From contig JACONQ010000019.1 in assembly GCA_014281115.1 (NCBI GenBank), forward strand, positions 310,001-374,000: a stretch of DNA of 64,000 bases, in the 5' to 3' direction. The DNA is from Laburnicola sp. R22_1 (lineage: Eukaryota; Ascomycota; Dothideomycetes; Pleosporales; Didymosphaeriaceae). The stretch's first letter is position 1, and each line of letters starts with the position of its first letter. Below the pieces are notes generated by a model. That model did no database searches. It worked only from the letters and a program-made list of their open reading frames with translations, and had not been told where the DNA came from. Positions 33,672 to 44,968 of the stretch are shown one piece after another. Made by a program: the position numbers and the translations under genes.

Positions 33672-33749
33672 GCATCGGTGGTTTAGTGGTAAAATTAGCC
33701 GTTGCCATTCAGTTTCGGCTAGCCCCGGGTTCGATTCCCGGCCGATGCA
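33672..33749 (+). tRNA. tRNA-Gly (anticodon GCC) with a 7-nt insert in the anticodon loop
   Basis: Acceptor arms GCATCGG (33672-33678) and CCGATGC (33742-33748) pair fully. The A box TGGTTTAGTGG and B box GGTTCGATTCC are present. The anticodon stem AGCCG/CGGCT pairs around TTGCCA plus extra bases; the anticodon is GCC. The T stem CCGGG/CCCGG is perfect. The loop is 14 nt rather than 7, so a 7-nt intron at the canonical 37/38 position is inferred. A T-run at 33762-33768 fits a Pol III terminator. Confidence 0.88.
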
Positions 33750-33761
33750 ATTGACGACATT

Positions 33762-33768
33762 CTTTTTT
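33762..33768 (+). terminator. Pol III oligo-T terminator
   Basis: A run of T about 13 nt after the tRNA-Gly discriminator base. Confidence 0.7.
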
Positions 33769-34802
33769 TGATTATTTTGTTTCCGCTTTCTTTCAGGAAG
33801 GTTTTCTTTTTGCGAGTCTTGGTTTTAGGTTTGCCTTGTTTTTGAATCTCAAGCAATACGCATCTATAGGCGGTAGACCTATACACGAATGCGACTTATC
33901 CTAGAGAAAGCAGGGCAAGTATACAATCTAAAGACACGCATGTCTTTACCTTTTTCCATTAGTGCAGTTCTATTCTTCTGGACTAGATGCTATGGCTGGG
34001 AAGAACATGGAGAAGGTAGGATGCTGAAGGTGTGCTATAAGTACTCCGTTTATTTATTTATACCTTAGGTACCTGGTTATAGTTTACTCCAACTTGTAGC
34101 ATTTATAAGACTTCTATAGGGAAATAAGCTTAGGGCGGACGTCACGGTTAGCAGTTTGTTTGTGAAAATACGTGAAGTCTGGTGACTATGGGTTGGTGAG
34201 AATAATTGAATCGGTTGACGAGCTGCAATAGTGGCGATAGGTACGGGTAGGCCACTATGGAAGGCTAAATCCTCTTCCACGTTTGGTAGACTTCTTCTAG
34301 TAATGTCAGTTCGAGTGGGAGAGTCCGTCGCGTTGCAATTCTTCATGCGCTCTCAGCGCGTATGACTAACCAGGCATCATAGATTACCTGTTGAGATTAA
34401 GCTAAGCTATCTCCCGCGGTCGTGGTTTGAAGTTGATTCGTGCAGCGTTAAGTCAGGCACGTATGTGACGTGTTGCCGACGTGCGCAAGAGAGCGTTTGC
34501 TTTTAGGTACTACACCTGCGTCTTCACTCCGGAGTAGCACGCTTTCCGTTGGCAAAGGGTAAGGGTGGTGGCCCGTTTCTTCCGCTGTGTGTAACCAAGG
34601 CAATCACGGTGCTCAATACTTGCGTCTTCACCCTCTCACCCTCTTTTCGCATCTTGCAAATTCTCTTACTTTATCCTCCTCATTATCTTCTTTTCTTCTC
34701 CTCGATCCTGTGCACCTCGACTCCGCAACCCTACTTCATTCTGCAGGAAGTCAAACTTTGCCGCTTCCCTAGCCCATACACCTGCTCGACTGGCTACACG
34801 TC
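33769..34802. other. Spacer upstream of the secreted-protein gene
   Basis: About 1 kb of mixed composition. The segment 34620-34760 is C/T-rich and may be the promoter or leader of the 34803 gene. No other gene supported. Confidence 0.4.
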
Positions 34803-36383
34803 ATGCAACTCCTTCGCCTTCTCGCCGCGGCCTCGGTTGCCATCGCCGCCGTTATCCTACGGGATGACGGAACCACAGGTGGTGGACTCATGGTTCCGCA
34901 CGCTGGACCCGTTTCGCAGGAGTCAAGCAGCGTGCGGGAGGCGAACAATGTGGTGGTACGTGCCCCGAGCAATGTTCGCTTCACCGTATGTGACGGAGAC
35001 TAACCACCATTACTATAGGTCGCGGACTACGATCAGATCTGGCAGAACGCCCCCGGACACGGCATCGCTGCAGCTGAGTGGGCAGCGATTCCAGTTGAGG
35101 TTGCCGAAACCTCCGCCTCAGTCCAGGCTGTAGTAAGCACTGAATCTGAAGTTTGGAGAGTCATGGTGGACTGGTTTACCCCAGATACACCATGTGGTCT
35201 CCAACCCCTTGACTTGCGGGTTCGTGTCTCTGACTGACCATTTCAGACTAAAATCCGTCTGAAGAAAGGTGGGCCCCGCCGCGGGAAGTACTACTATGTC
35301 ACTGTCCCGCAAACCAATCAGCAGATATGCGTGAGATTCATAAGACTGTATGCTCCCAGGAACGCTCCCGTTCTGAAAGTCCATGCGCTTATCGATACTT
35401 ATAGGGTCGGCGAAGAGGCCTGGTCTATTGATCAGGACCCACCTTTGGCAGAAACCAATCATAAGCACGTCGAATGCGTTTTCTACGCGTAAGTACCTTT
35501 CCATGCGGTGTTTTAGTACGCAGTCAAAAGGCCGCAGACCCATCCTGAATTTTATCACTCCAAGACACACTATGCAGTTTCAACACTATTGGCCCAGGGT
35601 CAAATTTATATGAAGCTTGACTAAACCTAAGTAGCGACCGAGAGTGTAGCGGTAGTAGAGGCGAATTGAGACTCCGAGACCGAGTCTTTATACCCGACCT
35701 CTCCAAGGTAAAACGCAAGGACGGAAACTGGTACAACCAGATCGGCACTATAAGATGTATCTGGAAATCGGCAGCAACTGCAAACGACAACGGTTCGATA
35801 AACGGAACAGCAGGTGACGCTTCCCTCAGCCAGTTGAAGACAACGCGCGACAAGGATTCCGGCATCTCTGATGAGCCAGCACCTGCCAACAATATAGCAT
35901 CGGTCGACGCAGAGGCTACTCAAGGCGCCAACGACGATCATACTGTGAGTCTTGTATCTATTACCACATCACTTGAGCACCATGACTAATGACCAAAGGT
36001 TGAACTCTGGACCGAAAAGAATTTCAAAGGGAGTAAATACTGGGCGTATGAACGGCACGCCGAAAAGTCAACGTGCCTCAACGTGCCCCTGAAGTAAGTT
36101 ACCAGCCAACACTGTTCCGTGTGTACTTTTCGCTTACTCTAGCTGCAGGGGAAAAGCCATCATCCAGTCGGTCAAGCAGTACAAGGGCACTAAAAGCATA
36201 CCGATGAAATGCACCTATTTCGGAAAGCGCAACTGCGTCCTCGAGCTGTGGCATATCCATCAACCGACCGATATGCCTGATACCACTCAACCCCCACGGA
36301 ATCGGGGTTATACGATTCGGAGTTTCCGATGCATCTCGCCCCCTAGTCACTCTGGGGTTGACGGTGAGGAGTCCACGTTGTAA
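34803..36383 (+). CDS. Secreted protein with two crystallin-like repeats, effector-like
   Basis: Six exons (34803-34955, 35019-35132, 35247-35488, 35632-35944, 35999-36093, 36143-36383) keep frame and give 385 aa. The signal peptide is MQLLRLLAAASVAIAAVIL. Two related modules follow. The first ends with ECVFYASDREC ... ELRLRDRV ... YNQIGTIRC. The second begins VELWTEKNFKGSKYWAYERH and ends KCTYFGKRNC ... LELWHIH ... YTIRSFRC. The pattern of aromatic, Gly and Cys positions recalls beta/gamma-crystallin-like folds; this is a tentative reading. The exon 4 acceptor (AAG at 35629-35631) was preferred because it restores a Cys matched in module two; 35650 is an alternative. It lies between AT-rich stretches, a setting common for secreted effectors. 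Confidence 0.65.
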
Positions 36384-37726
36384 AGATCCGACGTAGGACT
36401 CCCCCCAAGGAACAAGCGGGAGTAGGCGTACATGCCGCCAATGGAGGCCGAGATCATTCTGTAATCTCCTCCGCCTATTTCAGGTACTGTGGAGGTTGAT
36501 AGCAGGCTGAGGCTAGCGGAAAAGCGAGCGAGGTATTGCTCTAGGCTTGTAGTAGCTAAACCCCAAATGAAAGATGAATTTCCAATATTGGGTATACTTC
36601 AAGATGCTTTCAACTCGTGCTCATGTTTTATCTACGCATCCGACGAACAATCTAGACTTGAATTGATTTGGTAATAGGATAGGAATGATATGAAGGCCGA
36701 AGATACTCGCACTAAACTCTGGTCTTTTGTTAAGCACGGCCATCTATGCCCATTTCCCCTTTCGAATAATTCAATATCCAAATTTGAGGTATTCTTAAAA
36801 GTCTGCTATTTCTTATAGAGATGATGTATTTTTTTCGTACATTCAGGCGATTAATACGTTCGCAGGTTATCCAGGGTAAGGAATCCATTGCAAGAATCGT
36901 AAACCACAAGATGTTCTAGTTGCAGAGGTTCTCGATAGAAGTAGGTAAATAGCGTGCTTGTTTTATAGATTACTAACTGCACTTGTATATTCAGAGATGA
37001 CTATGTATAGTAGGGGTAAGCATATTTATTCCTTAGTTTAGGTTAGCGCTGCGAGGCTGTAATGCCAACGCCTCGTTGGGGCTAAAGATTGCAGTGCAGC
37101 GGACATTTCAAAGTCAGGAACCGTAACCCTGCATGGCTGGTCACTCGATAGTTGGTTGGTTTGCTTCAGTCCGCCACACGCCTGATCTCCTCGTTGGGGC
37201 TAAAGATTGCAGTGCATTTCCGTACTGTGGCCCTCCCGTCCGCCACATCTCCAAGTTCCCCTCGTTGGCTCGCTTCAGCCAGCCACGCACCCCCTACATC
37301 CCCTCGTCCGCGCTAAAGAATGCAGTGAAGTTCCGACGGCTCGCCAGCAGCCCACTCACGAAATGAATAAATGGGGATTCTAGTCGATCGGTCGAGTAGA
37401 ATAGAGGTCTTGCACTGCACGTACTGCTCAGACGCCAACGTGTATATTCAGGAGAATTGGAAGTGCATAGTGCCCATTTTCATTAGCCTTTTTTGCAAAG
37501 TAGGTTCTGAATATGAAGGGAAGGGATGGGAAGTATCTCGTAAATAAATCGCGCGTACGCAAAAACGGCACAAAAAACGATCAATCCATCACTGCACACA
37601 AAACAAACACTGCTAAAGCGTCCCATCAGATACGCCAATTGTGAGTATGACAATGAGACTTTCTTTTTTTTTCCCTTCCCTTCCTTCCCATCCCCTTACC
37701 AAATCTCAAACTCCCCACCCAGCCCC
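36384..37726. other. AT-rich spacer with a three-copy repeat
   Basis: AT-rich from 36500 to 37060, then a GC-richer segment holding three imperfect repeat units (listed separately). No gene supported. Confidence 0.5.
37040..37345. repeat. Imperfect tandem repeat, about 116-bp unit, three copies
   Basis: The core tcgttggggctaaagattgc recurs near 37073 and 37190, with a diverged copy (tcgtccgcgctaaagaatgc) near 37304. Copies two and three also share the preceding gttgg..cgcttcag..gccac segment, so the unit is about 114-119 bp. Confidence 0.75.
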
Positions 37727-40351
37727 TCACCCCCCGCCCCCATCCCCATCCCTTTCCCCCCACCCGCACCCGCACCCGCACCCCCCCTTCCCAGCAAACC
37801 TCTCATCCGCACACAACAACTCCACCAACGCCCCCACAACACCCACCTCCAACCCCATAGTCAACAACTTCCCCACCATAACCTCGACCTTCTCCGGCCT
37901 CGCAAACACAGTCTCCCAAATTTCTCGCTTGCGGTTGTTCGCCATAGCTGCTTGGTCAAGGATCGTCCAGATGCGCGGTAAGGGGTCGAGGATGTCGAGT
38001 TGGGGCCCTGTCGCTACGCTGGTCGAGGTGGTCGAGGTGCTAGTGCTGGGCACGAGTTCGACGATACACGCTTGCGATGTAGGGATTGCGGGGAGGGTGA
38101 GGAGCGTACCGTTGGGGACGGAGGTTACCGTGTAAGCAACTGATTTTGCGCGCTTAGCTGACGTCGTGGTGAAGCAGCGGATGTGATGCGCGGGACTACC
38201 CGGGCTAGAAGGCGTGTGCGCTACGAGGCGGATTGTCCACGCGCGAGATGAAGGGACGCTGGGATCGGAGGCTGGGTAGGTAGGTCCGATTTTGAGGACG
38301 CCCGTGGCTTGCTTGTATGTGATGGGAGTGTGGATGAAGCGGACGGTTTCGTCGGCCTGGGTAGTTTCTGTGTCTGCATCGAAGGATGAGGCCGAGGAAA
38401 CGAGTTGGAAGCCGCCGTCGTCGACTTGCGTGCCCTTGCCGTCGTCTTCGAGGAGGTCGAAGGAGCCGTCGGCGCCGACGACGAGGAGGATCTCGAGGGC
38501 TGGGGGGCTGGGGGAGCCGCTTTTGGGGCGCCATGCGGCGTCGAGAGGGAGGATGGCGCCTTCGGGGGCGAGGACAGGGGTCTGTGTGAGCGGTCGGTGG
38601 AGAGTGAGGTTACGATCGCCGTAGTATACAACGCCGGTGAAGATGTCTGCGTAGCGACGGGGAGGGAGCCAGGCTTTTGTGGCGCCGAGGTGCGTGGTGC
38701 TGTCGCGGGGTTGGGTGATGGGTGCGACGAGTAGTTCGCTGCCGAAACGGTACTCGTTGGGGACTTGGTAGGCTTCGTCGTGCTCCGGATAGTCCCAGTA
38801 CAGCGGGCTGATGAGAGGCTCGTCGTTCAAGGCCGAGCGAGCGTTCATAGTGTACAGGTATGGGACCAGCCGGTGGCGGAGGCGTAGTGTATCTTCGATG
38901 ATCTTGCAGGCCTCGTCGTTGTATCGCCAGGGTTCTCGCGAGTTGAAAGGGTTGACATCAGAATGCAGGCGAAGAATGGGCGACCAACACCCCAGCTGGA
39001 CCCACCTCGCCGTCAGTTCATCGCTGTGGATGCCGCCAGTGTGGCCGCCAATGTCGTGACTCCACCAACCGTACCCAATATTCGATGCAGTCGCAGTAAA
39101 TTCAGGCTGAAATTTCAGAGAATCCCACGTAATGTGGGTATCCCCTGAGAAGCCAACTTGATACCGCTGTGCACCTGGCCCACCAAAACGCGAGAAGATC
39201 AACGGTCGCTCATTGCCACGGCCGATATCTAGAAAATGGAAGTGATTCAGCACCCAAAGCGGGTCGACACCGGGAATCTTCGAGCCTTCGCCCTGCTGCC
39301 AGTCGATCCACCAGAAGTCAACGCCCCTGGCCTCATGCTGATGATGTACGATATCGAAATACGCATCCATGAACTTCTTGTCCGTGCAATCAAACCGGAC
39401 GGGCTCCTTGGACTCCGGGTCAATTCCCATGTACTTGGCTACCTCTGGGTACTGCTCTTCCCAGTGACGGATACCAAGCGCAGGATGTACATTCAGCGAC
39501 ACCTTCATTCCACGATCATGCAGCTTCTTCATAAACTCGTCAGGATCTGGAAACAGCTCTTTATTCCAAGTGTATCCAGTCCAGCCATCCTCGCCCGCGG
39601 GTATCTCCTTGCCAGCAATGACCAGATGCCAGTCCATATCAACCACGGCAACATTTATCGGCACGTCATCGTGATCCAAGTGGTCATGCAGCTCCAAATA
39701 CTTTTTCTCATCGTACCGATGATAACGGCTCCACCAGTTCCCCATAGCATATCGCGGCAGCAGAGGTTGGCTTCCCGACACGGCGAAGTATGCCCGGATC
39801 GCTTCTCGGTAGTCGTGTCCATACAGGAAAACATACTCGTCGCTCCTCTGGCTCTTCTCACCCGGCCTGCGTGGCGCAATCCACCCATCGCTCTCAAACA
39901 GCATCGTATGCGTATCATCCAGCACAGCAAACCCCTCGCGCGACAACACGCCTGGTCCCAATGGCACACGTCCATCCGCCCCGTCCAACGTCCTCGCCGT
40001 TCCGCCCAAATTGGAATACTCCTGCCCATACGTATACTTGGAGGACACAGCACCTTTCAAGTGAATCATGAAGCTCTCGCCAGCAAACTTCTTCTTATTG
40101 TACACGACGTGGAACCGCTTGGTCACTATCTCGAGCACATGGCCGCGGTCCCACACGTAAAAGTCGGGCACGGACAACTCGCGGTTCACCGCGAAGGTGG
40201 AGGCGCGGTCTTCGAAGTGGCCGTCTTCGGCCCACTCGATGCGCAGCAGGCCGTCGGTCAGGACGGTGAAGCGGTACTTGTCGCCAGCGACAATGGCTTC
40301 GGGGTGCGCAACGGGACGCGTCTTGAAGTCGTAGCGGGCAGGACGCGACAT
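37727..40351 (-). CDS. Glycoside hydrolase family 31 alpha-glucosidase-like, intracellular
   Basis: A single intronless exon encodes 874 aa with no signal peptide. The N-terminal beta-sandwich is at 1-190 (LRIEWAEDG, GQEYSNLGGTARTLDG). The catalytic barrel carries the GH31 nucleophile Asp350 in DFWWIDWQQG and the acid/base Asp404 in GFSGDTHITW. Also present are the RYAMGNWWSRYHRYD entry and the WWSHDIGGHTGG block. A C-terminal domain follows, then a low-complexity Gly/Cys tail encoded by a CACCCG repeat. The lack of a secretion signal separates it from fungal secreted maltases, and a cytosolic alpha-glucosidase (AgdD-like) is the best reading. Long plus-strand frames across it are antisense shadows. 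Confidence 0.92.
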   Translation of the reverse strand: MSRPARYDFKTRPVAHPEAIVAGDKYRFTVLTDGLLRIEWAEDGHFEDRASTFAVNRELSVPDFYVWDRGHVLEIVTKRFHVVYNKKKFAGESFMIHLKGAVSSKYTYGQEYSNLGGTARTLDGADGRVPLGPGVLSREGFAVLDDTHTMLFESDGWIAPRRPGEKSQRSDEYVFLYGHDYREAIRAYFAVSGSQPLLPRYAMGNWWSRYHRYDEKKYLELHDHLDHDDVPINVAVVDMDWHLVIAGKEIPAGEDGWTGYTWNKELFPDPDEFMKKLHDRGMKVSLNVHPALGIRHWEEQYPEVAKYMGIDPESKEPVRFDCTDKKFMDAYFDIVHHQHEARGVDFWWIDWQQGEGSKIPGVDPLWVLNHFHFLDIGRGNERPLIFSRFGGPGAQRYQVGFSGDTHITWDSLKFQPEFTATASNIGYGWWSHDIGGHTGGIHSDELTARWVQLGCWSPILRLHSDVNPFNSREPWRYNDEACKIIEDTLRLRHRLVPYLYTMNARSALNDEPLISPLYWDYPEHDEAYQVPNEYRFGSELLVAPITQPRDSTTHLGATKAWLPPRRYADIFTGVVYYGDRNLTLHRPLTQTPVLAPEGAILPLDAAWRPKSGSPSPPALEILLVVGADGSFDLLEDDGKGTQVDDGGFQLVSSASSFDADTETTQADETVRFIHTPITYKQATGVLKIGPTYPASDPSVPSSRAWTIRLVAHTPSSPGSPAHHIRCFTTTSAKRAKSVAYTVTSVPNGTLLTLPAIPTSQACIVELVPSTSTSTTSTSVATGPQLDILDPLPRIWTILDQAAMANNRKREIWETVFARPEKVEVMVGKLLTMGLEVGVVGALVELLCADERFAGKGGCGCGCGWGERDGDGGGG

Positions 40352-41731
40352 GACGTGTGAGGGTCAGGCTCGAGAAGTGAATAGACCAACACGTTGTTTT
40401 CCACCCTCGGTCGACACCTAAGGAGGATCTCGCATGGTGGGGGAGGTGGAGACGGCGGGGAGATGGTCCTGTTTTGTATCGGGCTGGATTCGTGGAATGT
40501 GGGCGCCGTCCAAGCTTCGACGAGGGGTGCGTGTGCAGTGTGACCTCGGCCGCAGCGCCGAGCGAGTCAGGCGACATTGGAATGCGCATCTTCTGCTGGG
40601 GAAAAGAGTGTGCAGTATCGCGTCCAGGCGGAGGTGTTCACGCGCCCTGCGTCATTCGGTTGCTCTTGGTTTAATTTTAATCATGTTCCTGAATCTGGGG
40701 CGGGGTGGCTTCGGGCTACCATTTACGGCCAAGCACGCCGTGCACCCACACAGCAGCACCGGCAAACTTCTCCAGAATCCAGCGGTATCCAGAGGGGGGT
40801 AAATTCCATTTTGTTCACTAGGCGCGTATCTCTCTCCACAGGGGCGGACTCTACTGCGGGACTTGAAAGCCGTCCGGTGCCAATACGTTTGGCTCGAAGC
40901 GCGTGTTGGGGACGAAAGGGGGTGGCTAGCCAGTAAAAAACGGTAAGATGAGGGCGCGGCGCAGAAAGAAGCAGACCATAAATATAAAAGCAAAAGACCA
41001 AAATCATCACACCACAGAGAGGAACGGACGCTTAAGCCGGAAAAAAAAAAGAACTTTTGTTTACTTTCAGGGTCCTCGGCTCCTTCCCTATCTACCTTAT
41101 CGCTACTACCCTCCAACCTTCTATCACTCCTACCATGTGGTATGCAGCTTCCCTCCTCCATCCATATCTAGCAGGCGCATCACACATCACCAGTCTAGTC
41201 CACCTGACTGAGGACTGTCCACGGGTTTTTGCACCCACTCCCGTGCACAACACACCCAGGCATGGGTGCAGTACAGTACCGTACCACAAAAGTCTGATTG
41301 AGTACTCTGTGTCACCCCAGGATGCGCAATACCAAGGCCGCCGAGACGAGACCGGCATTGAACAGATAGCATCGGACATGGTCTTTGAAGATTATAATAA
41401 AGGCACTTCGGTCATACACATACAGACAACGATCAACAAACTAGCAAGACATCAGATCCATTTCAGGGTATCTCATCTATCCAATGTGTCTACACTAGTC
41501 TCGTGCATGCAACTACGTTGACCCCACCCTATGAGTGCACAAACGTCCTAAAGCGCAAACCATCGAAGCCCGTATACACATATGCAGAACGCCAACGCTT
41601 CAAATGCAGACCATGTATACACCACCTTTCGTCCAAAAGAGAGACGCTCATGCCTGGACACCTAGCCTGGAGGCGGGTTCCTCAAAATACAATCAGCACT
41701 AACAATGGAAAGCAATCATCCCATCAAGACC
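40352..41731. other. Intergenic: GH31 promoter side and USP 3' side
   Basis: 1.38 kb with an A-run at 41041-41050. Open frames start at TTG or lack content. The GH31 promoter must lie in the left part; no motif identified. Confidence 0.45.
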
Positions 41732-44492
41732 CTACATGACAACACACTCACGATCTGGTCGGCCCCGCACCTTGCGCTTACCCTTGGCGGGTACTCCATC
41801 CAAATCCGGCTCCCGACTCTTACTTCGCAGTCGCTTCTTATCTTCCTTCTTCTCCTTTCTGCTCTTGCGACGCGACATTCCACTATCCTTGCTCGGCTTG
41901 GCATGACTGGTGTGAGGTTTTATCGTTTGTGTGCTCTCCGCACTGGGAGAAGCTTCATTGACGACAACAACGGCTTCGTCTGCAAGGCCGCTGTCCGTAA
42001 CAACAAGTTTGTCTTTACTACCTCTACCAGTTAGTCTTGACAGCGTAAGTGATAATCGGTTCTCGCCGCTCTCGCTACTAGGACGACTCTTACTACCAGG
42101 CAGCCAGGTCTTCGATGAGTTGCGCCGTGATGCAGACAAAAAGCTCGATTTTTGCTCCTCTGAGGTGGGTTGAGGCCGACCTCGCACGGTATTTTGTGTG
42201 CCGTCGACCTCTTCGATAGCAATGGAGCTCCGGCGGTTGCTTGAGATGCTGTTACGACCCGGGGGCTCGGGATCATTGGTACCGTCAGCTTGTGGCGGAT
42301 GCGTCTCAGCCGAGCTGACCTTTTCCCAATCCCCAATGTCGGTGTCGGTAGCGGTAGCATCGGTCTCGGTTGCTAGTGTCTCTCTTGAAGGAACTTCTGA
42401 GAGTGACACCGATTGAGCTTCGATATAGCTTGGAGGATCACCCCTGGATGCCAACTCCTCGTCTATGGGTTGTACTTGGTAGAATAGCAAATATGGCGAC
42501 TCTTCTTGCAGGGCTTTGTATATATCTACTTCGATCACACGCGGGTTAGAAAGATCGTCGAATCGCAGCCAAGAATCTGCTTCCTCTTCTTGTCCAGTAT
42601 GTGAGCTGCTTGAGGGATCCCAGGAGGAAGGTTTGTTCGCGCGGACGAGTGATATATAATGCCCAGAGTCCAGTGACACGCCTCGATGGCAAACTGCCGA
42701 TTGGAGTACAAGTTTGAAGTTTCCGAATAAAGGTCCTTCTTGCAGTCGGTCGTCCGAGATGAAGTGCGGTAGGCCAATCTCAAGTGGTATATCGACATAT
42801 GTATTGAGTCGCTTCGGTGTGCCATCCGGGAGCATCATGTAGCGTTTGAGACATATGCCAAGAATAGGACGCCGGGTAGAAAAATGCGCCGCTACCTGCG
42901 CGTCCGTCTGGGGGACGTTATCGGTATACCAAGGAATGAGGCTGAAAAACTGCCAGGCGGGCATCAGGACTTCTTTTCTAAGGAGCGATGCCGACCTAGG
43001 CCGTCCTCCAGAGCTGTCGCCCAACATCTCTTTCAACTGTTTCTTCTCGTCATATCGGCCAACGTCGTCCGATGTATCGTGGACAGGGTACCTCTCGGTA
43101 AATATACTATCTCCTCGTCGGCGCCCTTGGAGCGGTTGAACAGGCGAAAGAGGAGAGGGAGGACCAAACGTACTTGGTGTGGCTACCAATAGAGTTTCCG
43201 GTGCTGGTAGCTCAACTGTTTCAATATGTAGAGCCTTGGCCTTCTCGCTATCGTTCGCGACAGAGTTGATCGAAGATAAGGTGTTCTGGCGTTGTAAGTA
43301 ACGCTTGACCTCGATCCGGTTGTTGAAGTAATTCTCTAAACAGTCTTCGAGAGCGACACTTTGGCCTTCCTTTTCCCCGGCAGGCAGCGCCACTTCCAAG
43401 AGGCGTTCGTTGACAAACTTGTGGTCGTCTTCCCTGTCCTCCCGCCCAGGGTGATATATGTCCATCTTGAGGGTAAGCAGGGGCAGTTCCAGGGCGCCGG
43501 TAATGAAGGTGAAAGCCTCGGAGGCATCATGCTGGCGCACATCGGCAGCTTCTTCCCACCCGCACTTTGCCAATGCATCCTGAAGATGCTTTGTCTGGGC
43601 AATGTTAGGTTCTCAGTCGAGGCAGTCAGGAGTCGGCTTACAAAATCAACTCTGATGAGCCGGCCCGTCCGTAAGAGGTTCACCCATAGTCGCAGGATAG
43701 CGGCAAGCTGTTTCCTCGGCCCGTCATTGAACTCGTCATACAACATTGCCTCGAAGCTATCCAGACGGGCGAACATGGCAAATAGGAGCGCGTCCAGGTA
43801 GCATGTCACCATGTTCCGATTTATGGCGCCGAGCATGGTGACGTTCGTGTCGAATTCCTTCAACTCGCCTTCGAGAGATGCGTTCACCAGAACAAGCAAG
43901 TTGTAAGCTTCATCCAGTTGGTCGGGGCACCACGAGAGGGCATTTCTGATCTGCTCTTCCCCAAGAGCGGAGATGCCAGCACTGTGTAGGCGCTGGAGAA
44001 GGGTTTTGATCTACGCTGCTCAGCCAAGGAAGAGATGACTCTTGCACACGTGCACACCTTCTCGTCCACATCTTTCTTTGGAGGCTTCAGTTCATCGTTG
44101 GTGAAGATTGTGGGCAGCTCGGGCGAGACGGTGGGCAGACTTTGGCGTGACTGTAGTGTCAAATGGTCAGAAGAGTCGGCAGTCGATACTCGAACATAGC
44201 ACGAAGTGACATGTGCGGAGGGAGGCTTCTTGGATAAAGATAGGAGGCCGTCACCGACGAACGACCTCATTGAAGAGGGTAGTGTGTAGCACAGCTGCTG
44301 CAGACAGGTGGACGCCCGCCGACGGTCCCTCACACCATCGTACACACTGCTTTCGGTGGCAGCGCGTAGCAAGTACTGCGAAGAATGCGGAGAATGAGAG
44401 GACGGGCGTACTTTACCGAGCGGGTGCTTCAGCGAGCGCTTCTCGTAGTGGTGCTTGTCCCGCCTGCTTAGGAGGCGCGAGACGCCGTTCAT
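41732..44492 (-). CDS. Ubiquitin-specific protease, CYLD-like Cys box
   Basis: Five exons (44492-44412, 44297-44211, 44150-44058, 44010-43642, 43594-41732) keep frame; with the alternative exon 2 start at 44294 the protein is one residue shorter. About 830 aa. The N-terminal part has a helical UBA-like segment (LHSAGISALGEEQIRNALSW). The USP Cys box is NRNMVTCYLDALLFAMF, closer to the CYLD type (CYLDSxLF) than to the common GNTCYMNS form. The His box is RGVSLDSGHYISLVR, followed by WLRFDDLSNPRV. The last ~200 residues are Ser-rich and end in a Lys/Arg-rich tail. It should remove ubiquitin from unknown targets. It is divergent from the uL5m gene. Confidence 0.82.
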
Positions 44493-44968
44493 GTTGGTGG
44501 CCGAGGGAGGTGACGAGCATTCAGAAGGCCGCTGTAGCCGCAGAGGTCCAGTATGCGGCTCGGCGAGGGGCTGGTGCAGCGATGACGATGGCGGCGGGCG
44601 CACAGCTAGGCGGGCGGCCCAAGTGAATGGCAGGCTCCAGGCTCCGCGGGTGAAGGGGCAGCAGGGCGGCGGACGGGCTGGCTACATGGAAGGCTCGAGG
44701 GCCGCCGGCAGACACTCGGAGGGGACGGAACAAGAGGAGGCGCGCAGAGCGGCCCGTTTGTTGTTGCGGCTCGCATCCATGGGTGGCCGCTGCCTCGGAC
44801 GGTGGTCGAGGGCAGGCGCAAGGGTGCGGCTGCGGTCGCAGAGTGGGGGTCCGTGTGGATCGCCCGCATAGATCCCTGCACCATTCCCCAAAGATTTCGC
44901 GCCCGACACCGACCTCCTCCCATCACCGATTCACCGTCCATCCCAATCCGCCCCCATCCACCCCCTCC
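44493..44968. promoter_or_regulatory. Divergent promoter region, USP / uL5m
   Basis: 476 bp of GC-rich sequence between two divergent start codons. An upstream in-frame ATG at 44603 could extend the USP by 37 residues. Confidence 0.45.

Noticed and set aside
35517..35613. Extra exon between exons 3 and 4 of the secreted-protein gene
   Set aside because: It would be in phase with exon 3 but its possible donors give wrong phase or weak sites for the next exon; joining 35488 directly to 35632 keeps frame and restores the matched Cys.
39236..40360. 374-aa plus-strand open frame
   Set aside because: Entirely antisense to the GH31 gene, which has all catalytic motifs; the frame has no domain content.
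41057..41521. 154-aa plus-strand frame
   Set aside because: Starts at TTG, has no domain, and lies in ordinary intergenic DNA.
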